Source: Ctenosaura bakeri (lineage: Eukaryota; Chordata; Lepidosauria; Squamata; Iguanidae). From it: a stretch of DNA of 64,000 bases. A program made the position numbers and the translations under genes. This document shows, one piece after another, positions 24,143 through 35,200 of the stretch. Where the stretch lies: assembly GCA_948474755.1 (NCBI GenBank), contig CAOLHI010001467.1, positions 307,195 through 371,194 on the forward strand, read 5' to 3'. Below the pieces are notes generated by a model. It was given only the letters and a program-made list of their open reading frames with translations. It ran no database searches and was not told the origin of the DNA. The first letter of the stretch is position 1. Every line of letters begins with the position of its first letter.

Positions 24143-24480
24143 AATTTGTTTATTCAAATACTATCCAGAAACCTACAAAACCTAGCTGTATTTTTAACGA
24201 CTCCTTTAATTCCAAACACGCTTCAAGGTAATTCCTATTCTAAATCCTTCTATTTCTTCACCAAAGCTTACATTATCCCCCTCAATCTTTCCCTTTCCCT
24301 CAGCTCTTATACAACTACCACCGCCCCAATGCATAGTATAGTTTCAAGACGACCAGAAAGGCAATAACCTAATTAACCATCTAAGCAGCATTACTTCAGT
24401 GTTAAGTCACTGGAATCCTAACTGGCATTATACGATTATAATAATTATTTGATAATAACTATTAGGTTTTCCTCTTTTCT
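24143..24480. other. Unassigned sequence upstream of TMEM18 promoter
   Basis: No feature was recognised. It continues the sequence that stood before the L1 insertion. Confidence 0.4.
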
Positions 24481-24711
24481 TCCTAACAGAACTGCTTGAA
24501 ACTTAGGTCCATCCCCGCCTCCCAACCGCCAACGGTTTAAAGGAAAACGCCCCTTCCCCCTCAGACCCTCCCACCATCTCTTCAAATTGCCAACTACCAG
24601 CCACACGACGACGCACCCCTATTTATGGCTTCTGAAAGTCTCGCGAAACCCACGAAGACTCCGCCCACTGGAAAAAAAACTCCTATCCCGGTATTTCCTA
24701 TCCCGGTATGT

Positions 24712-24721
24712 TCTCGCGAGA
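24712..24721. promoter_or_regulatory. TCTCGCGAGA palindromic promoter element
   Basis: A perfect ten-base copy of the CGCG element known from CpG-island promoters lies about 290 bp upstream of the start codon. A half-matching copy is about 70 bp further upstream. Confidence 0.75.
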
Positions 24722-24784
24722 ACAATAGATTGCTACCCTCCCCGCCTCCTCCAGTGGCCAGAACCCTATGAAGTTAAAAGCTAT

Positions 24785-24792
24785 ACTTCCGG
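24785..24792 (+). promoter_or_regulatory. ETS-family binding site ACTTCCGG
   Basis: The core CTTCCGG matches GABPA/ELK-type ETS sites, which are common close to the start of TATA-less genes. Function is inferred from motif and position only. Confidence 0.55.
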
Positions 24793-25005
24793 ATGCTGAT
24801 TGAACGCACGGGCCGGCGGCCGTCAATATGGTTTCTTAACCAACAAAGACCATAGAGCTACGAAGCGAATAGAACAGCTCTACTTTTCTGCCACGTACTC
24901 TCGAGTCTTGATCGGCTTATAGAGGAGTTCCAAATAGAAACCGGCAGTTTGCAGTGTAACTCTTGGGAAGCGGGTTCTGCGTTCCTGCGGCGCTGCCTTT
25001 GGGCC

Positions 25006-25053
25006 ATGGAGTTTCCAGGGCGGCCGCCCATCGGAGTCATGAGGATCCTGACG
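25006..25053 (+). CDS. TMEM18: TMEM18 coding exon 1
   Basis: Sixteen codons ([16 protein letters not shown]) end in phase 0 at ACG before the donor GTAATT. The N-terminus is five residues shorter than in human and poorly conserved, as expected for this segment. Confidence 0.93.
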
Positions 25054-26223
25054 GTAATTTATTTACACGTGTGTGTCTTGGCGGGAGGATGGAGACGGGA
25101 GTCTCGTTCTCCGAAAAGGCAGCAAGGCAGGAGTTTGGGGGGGGGGTGAGGTCTTTTGCCTCTGCTAACAGGGGGGAATGGCACGCGTCTTCCAAGGGGC
25201 TCCTGTACCTTTAAGGGTTGTGCAGAAGAGAGAATTGCAGCTGGTGTTGCCTGTCAGGTAACAAACAACACCTGTGCAACCACTGCAGGCGCCCCTCACC
25301 TTTTTCACTCTGGAAATCCTACCTACAGTCTATAGGTGCAGAGGATGAGAAGGCTTTTTTTAAAATAATAATAATAATCTTCCTTATTATTATTGTTATT
25401 ATTCCTTATCTCATATAATGTATACATTTCCTGGTGTTGCCAATGAACACCTCGAAAAGCTGGGTGCAGCTGTGTTGTTTTGAGAGTGCTGTGTGTGTGT
25501 GTGTGGAGAGAGGATTGCCAGGGAATGCTTTCTGGCTGTTTGGGAGGAAAATCTGGACTAAAGTGCACTGCAGCAATGCTTGTGTTAAACTACGGATATC
25601 ACTTTCTAAACACACTGGCTGGTTTTATATTAAATTGATTTATTCTGCAATCAGGTCATAGCTTGAATTTTGGCTAGGATTCCAAATGAATCCCTTGGGT
25701 CCAAGTAGATGGATGCTCTCAAAATAAAGAGCGGAGGAGGGTTTGAATTATTATTCCTCACCAACACTCCTCCTGCACGCTGGCCCACCAGGCATCTGTT
25801 TAAGACAGAAGAGCCCCACCACTAAAAGGAGGTGGCGATCCTGTCCACACACACACACACCACTCTCAAAACAACACAGCTGCATCCAGCTTCTCCAGAG
25901 GTTCACTAGCCACACCAGGAAAATTATACATTATGAGGGATAAGGACAGATAAGGAACAGAATTTAAATATATATATATATATATATTCCTTCTCATCCT
26001 CTGAACCTATAGGTTGTAGGTAGGATTTCCAAAATAAAAAGGTGAGGGGTGCCTGTAATGGCTGTACAGAAGAGGGAACTGCAGCAGGTGTTGCTATATA
26101 GTTTTGCCAATAGCTACTTCCCCACCAGATATGTCATCATTTTAAATATATATATATATATATATATATATTTAGAATATATACATATATATATATATAT
26201 AAAAATAAAATATTTAGTATTAT

Positions 26224-26256
<33 letters not shown>

Positions 26257-29200
26257 TTAAGACTTTTTACTGGTCTATGGCTGTAATAAACAATATCTAT
26301 CTATCTATATATTAAAAAAGATAGAGAGATAGATATTTTTAAGATAATGACCTATTGGCAAAATTTTCAAATTTATTGAGGATTGTCTTCTTTCTTCTTG
26401 ATAAAGTTAATGCTCTCTCTCTCTCTCTGCCTGTTCCTTCATAGTACTGGGTCAATTGGCCAGATCTTTTTTCCCTTAATAGACAAATGTGAAGTCCCAA
26501 ATTAGCATCAAACAAGAGTTAGAAGTGGGACATACCTTCTTTCCTCTTTTCTCCAACTTGTTGCTGTTTCATCCTCTTTGTCCCTGCAGATTGACACACC
26601 ACATGGCTAGGCACACACTAAGCTACATAACCTATACTGCTGGAAATATTTTTTCTTGTTTATTTATAACTGGATAAAGGTACAGCAAAAAACATATTTG
26701 TTCTGTTTTGGCACAGACTTGGAATGTAGTATAGGTCACACCATTGCAGGCATTTCAGCTGTGGTTCTAGATAAAATAACACTATTTTCAAATTAGTTTC
26801 TTTGAATTCTCATACCTCCACTGCCCATTTACAGGCCGGTCAAAATGAGCACAGTCTCTTGTTAAATATATTTCAGCTGAGAGGTTTCTGGTGAAGTTAG
26901 CTTAGGAGGGAAGATAGGAGATGTGAATTCTGAAAACGTAATGCAAACGGTAATGGAAAAAAAGATAATTCATCCATATTTGATATAATGATAAAGATAA
27001 TATATTTTGTTTCTTTCTTTTTTTAAATAGGACACAGACTGGTCTGAACCATGGATCTTAGGACTTATATTTTTTCACATTGCCTGCCTTTTTCTCACTT
27101 ACTTTTCTTTCTGGCACTACCGCCTGCAAATAGGACAGTTTCTTTCTCTCAGTAAGTATTGAATGAAGTACTTTTATGCCATCTTTGCTCATTGTCAAGT
27201 TGAGCATCCTGGTGATAAATGTGGCTGGCCTCAGTTTCTGCCCATCTGTAATATTATTTATCTAGGTCCTTATTAATACCCCATCAAGGGTAGCTACTCT
27301 GTCCCTTAAATATTTCTGTTCTGCCTGTATCAAAATATCTCAGGGTCGTGTACGTGTAAAATTCCTGCAAATAAATTAAAACAATATAAAATGACAACAA
27401 TAAATAAACTAATAATATATTCAATACAAGTAACAAGTTAAAAACAGGTTCAAAAGATTAAAACCATTTGAAAACCATGTGCATTTTGATATAAGTGAAG
27501 CCCAAAGGCCATGTTTCTTTGCAGATAAGGTCGCTGACATCCACTTTGACCTGGATGCTATAGTTGGTTGTGAATATAACTTTGGTTCCTGATTGTCCAG
27601 TATTACTGGATACTTTTCAGTTTCTGCATCCTAAGGATGTGGACAGGATCCTTGGAGAGGTGAGAGCCACCACAGGTGCTAGCCCCTGGTCCTTCCTGGC
27701 TTATCATTCAGGCTATAGGGGGACCAGCTGAATGGGTGAAGGGGGTAGTCAATGCCTCCTTACAAAAAGGCAATATTCCAACTTGCCTAAACAAGGCAGT
27801 TGTGAGGCCTTTGTTAAAAAAGCCATCCCTAAATCTCCCTGTAATGGCTACCTAGGAGTCAGTGTCCAGCCTTCCATTTCTGGGCAAGGTTGAGATGGCC
27901 TTCCAAATCCAGAGGTTTCTGGATGAAACAGTTTATCTAGATCCATTCCAGTCTGGTTTCAGTCCTAGCTATGAGACTGAGACAGCTTTGTTTGTCTTGG
28001 TGAATGACTTATGCATGAAACTGGATGCGGGAGTGTATCCCTGTTGATTCTGCTGTCTCAGCAGCTTTTGTTACCATTGACCATGGTAATCTTGTAGGCC
28101 ACGTTGCTGGAATAGGACTTGGAGGCACTGTTTTACAGTGGTTCTGTTCCTACCTGGAGGGGAGAATCCAGAAGGTGGTGCTAGGGGGCATCTGTTTGAC
28201 CTGCTGGCCATTGGCCTGTGTGGTTCCCCAGGTTCTGTTTTGTCCCCCATGCTATTTAACATATACGTGAATCCACTGGGAAAGGTCACCCATAGCGTTT
28301 TGGGGTCCTGGCACTTGACAGAACCATATCTCCATGTATGAACTGGCCCTAAGATTCTCAGGAGAGGTCCCTCTCTTAGTCTCACCACCGTTACAAGCAC
28401 AATTGGTGCGGACACAAGAGAGGGCCTTCTCAGTGGCTACCACGAGACTCTGGAATTCCCTTTCCTGGGAGGCCAGAGTGGCCCCTTCCTTGTCCTTCTG
28501 GCAGCAGGCAAAAACCTTTTTATTCAGGCAGGCATTTTAATACAGAAAATTTTTAAAGAACAGGCTTGGGGATGCTGTACTGTTTAAATTTTAATTGGTT
28601 CTTTTAATCTCTTTTAGCTGTTTTAATTCTTTTATAGTTTAATTCTGCTTTAATATTACTATTTATATATTTTTAAATTGTATAGTTTTAATATGTAAGC
28701 CACTTTGAGGTCCAGTATTGGGCAAAAAGTGGGATACAAATAAAGATGATGATGAGATTTCTACTTGGTGCCAAAATGAAACCAGCATTGGCACTGATTG
28801 GTCTCCAAAGGCCACCATGAAAATCTTAAGAGTCTATTCAATGTTGCAGGGACTTTGCGGGGAGGGAAGAAGCAAAGTGCACACTCTGCTCTGCAGAGAT
28901 TGACCTTGTTGTGGCTTTGTATGTTGGGTGCAGTTCCATACTCAGTATTCTTTAATTGAAAATTGCACTTGTCTTCCCTGTTTAGTGATTCTGGTATTTT
29001 CTGCAGAATATTTAAATGAAATCGCCGCTTCAAACTGGAGGTAACCACATGAACTTCTTCTTTATTTTATTTTATTAGTATTTTAAAATATTTGTGTCTT
29101 GGGTTACAGATGGCCTGCAACAAATATTTAACAGGACTATATTTATTTAAAAGCAAAGGTAATATGGGTCCATGAGAAACAAAATCAACAGACAGGCAGT

Positions 29201-32200
29201 ATCTTTACTAGAAGCAATTAAAATGTGACAAAAGTGTAAATTTTTGTTTATCTTCACTGGGTTGCAGGAGGAGATGACGCGGAAAAGTCTAAACTTGGCA
29301 AGTTGACATAGCCGTATCTGAGTTAAACCTGGTCCCAAGATGGAGATTGCAGGCTACATGAGACGCTAGTAAATGTGCAGATACTTTGTTGTATCTGGTG
29401 TGCCCCCATTTCTCTGTTTCTGTAAACACCAAGCTAGCTGCAACCCAGATTATCTGCTTCTTGCCCAGAAATATACTGTATTCATTTAAATGTCTTAAAC
29501 ATCTGCAAAAAATGTTATTCTACCTCCACTTGTTCTTTATCTTCAAGCCATTTGTGATTTAGGCTCACCTTGAGGTTGAAAATGAACCATGTCTGGGGCT
29601 ATTGTGTTCATTTTAAGACCTTAATATGCTGTTCCAAAAGGAACTTTCAAAAGGATGGATGAGTAATGAAGCTGTGCAGTTTACGCAACAATGAGCCCTG
29701 AATTCCATTGACTTCTCACTAGTGGAAAGAAATCTTAGGATTGAGGAAAATTGATATAATGGAATTCAGAAAAGGCCACTGATGAAAGGAACGCAATGGA
29801 AAGTGTTCTCACTAGCTGATGAAGGAGATCAGTACCCCCCTCTCTCTGCAGTTCTTGTATGCCTTCAAGACATTTCCAAACTATGGAAATATATCCAGGA
29901 GTAGCTGCATTGTCCATGCAGCAAAATACAACAACAAACCACCTTTATTGGGCAACTGAAATGCACAGGATACACCATGCAAGCTTTTAAATTTCCACTA
30001 GCATTTTCATCAGGCAGAAGATGTTCAAAAAATCGTACAGGAGAAGTGATGATATTAGAGTCACAGGCCTACATTTTGTATCAGGTGTTGTTTCTGTTCA
30101 GTTGTTCTGGGTAGATCTCAGTGCAGGCAGAGGCTACTCCCTTTCTTGGTCCTGTGGGACCAGGGGCAAGAAGGGGATTTAACTCTGCTTGCATCGGGAT
30201 CTCTCCAGGACAACTGAACTACAGCAGAAACAACATCTGATACAAATTGCAGCCCTGTGACTCTTAACATCATCACTTTCCTTCTGTATGATTTTTTAAC
30301 ATTTCTTGCCTGATGAAGAAGCCAGTGGAGCTTTGAAAGCTTGCATGACATATTTTCTGCAGTTTGGTTGGCCAATAAAAGTATTGCTCTTTTGTGGACT
30401 TCTGCATTATGGCCACCCTAAAGTAAAGCTATCACTGGTTTTCTTGGGAAGATTTTTTCGGAGGAAGTTTTCCACTTCTTTCCTCTGAGGCTAAGAGAGT
30501 ATGACTTAGACCATTTCCACACTACACTGTTATAGCGCTATTATTCCACTTTCAATATGCTATGGATTTCTGGGGTTTGTAGTTTACTAAGGCCCTCTAA
30601 ATGCCCCTCCCTAAACTGCAAACCCCAGGATTCCATAGGAAGTTAAAAGTGTAATAATAGGACTATAATTGTGTAGTGCGGAAATGGCCTTACTCACAGT
30701 CACCCAGTCAGTTTCCATGGCCAAGCTGGGATTCAGATTTTGGTTTCCCAGAGTCCAAATCCAGCACTCAAACCACTACAGTAAGTTGGCTGTCCCCACA
30801 AGGTGGCTCTTTTTATGGTTTTTTACTGTCTGATCAGCAGCAAAGGTATTACTATGTAAATGTCATGTCAAAATGGCATAAATGGAGAGAATACCTCAGG
30901 TGTAATCAACCAAATGCTAAATCTTTTAAAGTTATATTGATTACAGTAGAAGAGTTCAATATATGCCTACCCATCAGCCACTGAAATCAAAGTGTTTAAT
31001 TTTGATTGGATTATGTCCCTAGTCTACCATCTTGTAAACTTTCTTGTTTGGAACAAGAATCTTCTGCTTGATTCTACAAAAGTATTTACGTCCTATACTT
31101 TGAACAGCCTTCTTTTAAAGGAAAAAGAAATAGATTTGTGTCTTATAGAGAAGAGTTGAGGAAAAAATAGGCTCCCCCTTCCAATTATTTTTTATGCCCA
31201 ATGCAGCACCTTGTATAATTGGACTTCCTGACAGAAGATGCCAGCGCTGAACAGCAGGAGTGTTGTAAAGGTGATTCCAGGCACATATTATTTCAGGAGT
31301 TCTTACAGTTTTCATGGCTGACTTGAGCCAAATGCTCTCAGGGGTTGCAAGGTGCATGAGTGGCAAGAAGCAGGTGTTAATTTATTCACTGGGGGAACAT
31401 GATTTTTCAAGTTGGGGTATCGAAAAAATAAATACTAGAGTCCTAGCAGCACAAGCTTTTAATACAGTAAAGTAGTCATGCCTTTAAGTGACTGGAAATA
31501 ATTACAAATGTGCCTTGCCTCTTAAAAAGTGCTTGTACTCATCTGTTTCATTCAATACCATCTTTTCTGATACTGTCATCTGGTGACATGAGTGGGCGTA
31601 CTCCTTTAAATAGCCTCTAGAGAAAGCAAAAATGTCATGCAAATCCCTCTGTAGATTATGGCAATTAAAAGAGAGAGACCTGAAGGGAAATGGATTGTAA
31701 TTAAACTCTTCAGTTCAATGATTTTCCTGTCATTAAGCCAGAACAAATATCTCCTTTACTCTGATATAAATTTCTTTTTCTGTGTCATCTGCTTCTTCAG
31801 TTGAGTCAATACACAGAAGCTTCACACGTGGATGAGGTGAAGATATAGAGAGTGGGATGGGGATCATGTAATGCCCCCAGCTATTTTTGCAGTCTCCATC
31901 CCCTTCCTAGCCTGTTGCCCCACAAAATGGAGAAAAAAGGATAAATTCCCACTCATAGAAATCTGCATGACTAGTGACATCTTTTAATCAGCATCTACCT
32001 TGAAAAAAGATATTAAGCACACTTTTAACTAAGACAAAAACACAAACAATACAATGATACCTGAGACCAAACTAAATTAATACACAGATGACTGTCTGAC
32101 CTACTGAACAATTCCCAAACTCAAACTAAGTGAGGAATATCACATACACACATTTGACTTCGCACTCCTCAGAGAATGATGGTTGTTCATCCTTTGTTCT

Positions 32201-35200
32201 ACTTCCTCTACTGCCCTATCTATACCTATAATGCTTAGTGATATAATTTGTAATATAATTGCTACTTTATGCTGTTACATATAAGATAGGTTAAGTATAA
32301 AGATGAAGGTTCCTCAATAAAGATACAAATCTCCTGGGAAATTATCTCCTCAACTGTACAAAAACAGAGTAGGCTCTCTCACTAATCTCATAAGTGTGTC
32401 AAAAAGAAAAACAAGAGGAAACCCTCTTTAGTCAATGTCAATAATATTGTTGTTAATCCTCTCTAATACAAATTCTACTTTTCTAATTAAGGTCTTTAAC
32501 ATGTCCCTCTCACCCAGATCCTTTTTCCTCTTCCTCCAACCTATCTTTCAGAATCTGATCTGGCAGCTTTCCTTTATTTTTCTCAATGCTTTCTTGGTCA
32601 CTCCTATTCTTAGAATCTGTTCTTCCCAAATCTTTCTTGACATTCATCAAAATGTCTCTTATCTTTAGAGTTGTGTTCTTTTTAACTCTCCTTAGTAATA
32701 TAATGCCACTTTCATAGTACCTCTCCCACCCCCTTGTGTGGCTCTTTCTCAACATCCATGCTTGACAAATTGACCATATTTCTTGGTTTGACATTCTGTA
32801 TCTCAATCCCATCCATAACCACCAAATTCCCATCAATTTCGCAAGTTTGCATCTGTAGGGAGACTGTTGGAGCATCAAACACACTTTTCTGGATATTCTC
32901 ATTTTGTCACTTCAGTACATCTCTTATCTTCAAACCTTTTTTCTTTTTCACTTCCAAGAGAGCAGCTGTTACCGCACCATTTCAAGATTCCTTTCCTTTT
33001 CCAGGATCCGCCCCTTGGTAATTTTGTCTGCTTTCTCAATATATTTGCTCTTTTCCTCCCTCACTTCCATCTTTTCCATTTTATCCTTAGGCTAACCTTT
33101 TTCTTTATTTCTCTGTAATAAGAATCTTACCTCCTTCACAGGACATTTCACATCTGAGATCATCTGAAGTATCTTCTCTCTCATCACCCTCATCTCCTGC
33201 AAAATCCATTACTTTAAGTCCATCTCCATAAATTAATTTTTTTACAGTTCTTCTGTTTAATTCTGTTGTCCAAGCTGCTTTTGACAGCTCATGTCAGCTG
33301 TCAAAGCAAGTTTTAGATTCTTCCTCTCAGGAGTGTCAGCATTGGTACATCAGTGTCCACTGTAGTCTTCATTCTCTTTCAAAAGGCTAAGCACAATTCA
33401 TTCAAAGTTCACTCCCATGTCACTTCCTGTTATTGCCTCCTCGGCATCATGAGCATAAGCCTTATCAGATTCTCACAAAAGATATTTAAAATGTATTTTC
33501 AAATATTATCCTTTCAGTCTTTAGTTAACATTATTAAGTGCTGTCTCTTTAAGAGAAGCAGTTTTTACTCTGTCTTTCACAGCTGCAGTTGTAATCTGGT
33601 TATTTCCAGTCTGTTCCAAATTATAAAAGAAGAATTTACTAACTGGTTTTGTAGAACTGTATTGACAAAGTTAAGTCAGTCCATCTGTAAGAAGCATCTT
33701 TAATTGTTGACTCTTCAGTCAGGATGGTTAAGAAGTTGGGGAGCGGAGTTAGGCTGTTCAGATAGCAGCAACATCTGAAGAGACAGATGATGGAGTTTCA
33801 AAGTCTCATCCAATCTGTCTGGTTTATTGGGGAATTGTCCCTGCTGAGCCTGAATCAGGCAGCCGTGATCCTAGGTGGGCTCCTCTGATTGTCTTGTCCC
33901 CAAGACAGAGTTTACACTGGTCTCTCATGCACCAGACCAGCTCCTGTTGCTTCAGGTCCATGGCCCCAAGGAGGACATCCTTAATCAGGGTAACACATGT
34001 TTCTCTCTGCCATTACAACTGGAAGTGAGTTTCAGCCTTTTCTGATTTAAAAGGAAAAAGACTTTTAAAAAGTCAGAAGTGGGCTTCAAAATTTGCTTAT
34101 TTTCTTTTGGTGCCTTGGTGTGGTTCTGATGTGTGTAAAATTGGTTCTTAGGCCTCTGGAACTTGCTGTAGAATTCCGCCAACCTATTAAACATAACATG
34201 CATTTCTGTATAAAGCTCATATATTTTAGGATGAAGTAACTGTACAAGCTAGGGTTCACACGCCAGTCAAACATGACACCATGGTTCATTGGAGGACTAA
34301 CTTGTCCTTACTGACATGACAACATGTTTGACAGCACTGAATATTCCATGAAAAAAAAATGCCCCTGTATACATGATACTGGGGTGGGAGTACAAGTCGT
34401 TTTGCTGGAGTAGTCGAGAAACAACTCAAAGCAAAGCTTCTTATCCTGTCTACCTGCTATAACTGCAGGGATCTTGAACCAAGAGTCCAAGTGGCCTTTC
34501 CTGACAAAGTCACTGATTTAACTGAACATTTAACAATGTTGTAACAAAAGGCTGATCCCCTGGTATTCCAGAATGAAAGCAAATATAAAATATTTAGTGA
34601 ATTATTCCCATTTATATTTGATTATTTGCATTTATAGATATTATACCGCCTTACCGCATTATGTAGCAGCATTAAAATCCGTTTCATAATACACTTGGCT
34701 TCCACATTTGCTAGGGTTAGGGACACAGGACCCTTGCAAAAGTGAAAAATTCACAAATAACAAAATTTGTGTGTCTGTGGGAAGGGGGCTGAAGCACAGG
34801 TGCGGAAAGTGGGCATCCAGGGTCTAAACCAGGTCAGGGAAAGTAGATAGTTGGCATGGTGCTCCTGTACTTTCTCTTTCTTGCCCATCTTTTTCCTTGG
34901 GTGTGTGTGGGGGGCATGGGTACAAGGTTTGTGATGCTGAGAATTTGGGCAGAGAATCATCCTTAACTGGCCAGGCAGAGACCAGTAGAGGAAGAGAAGA
35001 ACCAAAGATGGGCTATGCCACCTGATTGGAGCCACTAAGAGGGAAAGGTCCCCCCCCCAAAAAAAAGAAGCACCTGAGGTAGGAAGGGCATGGGTTGGAG
35101 AAACTCACAAATAATCTAATCCGTGAATGTCAAACCCGCAAATGTGGAGGGCTGACTGTACAAGTTAACTGATTTGTTTTCACAGTTAGCACAACTACTA

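Larger units (their letters stand above)
24480..25060 (+). promoter_or_regulatory. TMEM18: CpG-rich promoter and first exon of TMEM18
   Basis: CpG density rises sharply relative to the flanks and no TATA box is well placed, as in housekeeping promoters. Elements visible are TCTCGCGAAA (about 24638), a perfect TCTCGCGAGA, an ETS-type ACTTCCGG, and the direct repeat CCTATCCCGGTAT (24682-24694 and 24698-24710). The transcription start is probably between 24790 and 24950, giving a short 5' UTR before the ATG at 25006. Its exact place cannot be told from sequence. Confidence 0.75.

Noticed and set aside
26049..26315. 88-codon frame rich in Ile/Tyr
   Set aside because: It is the translation of (TA)n microsatellites.
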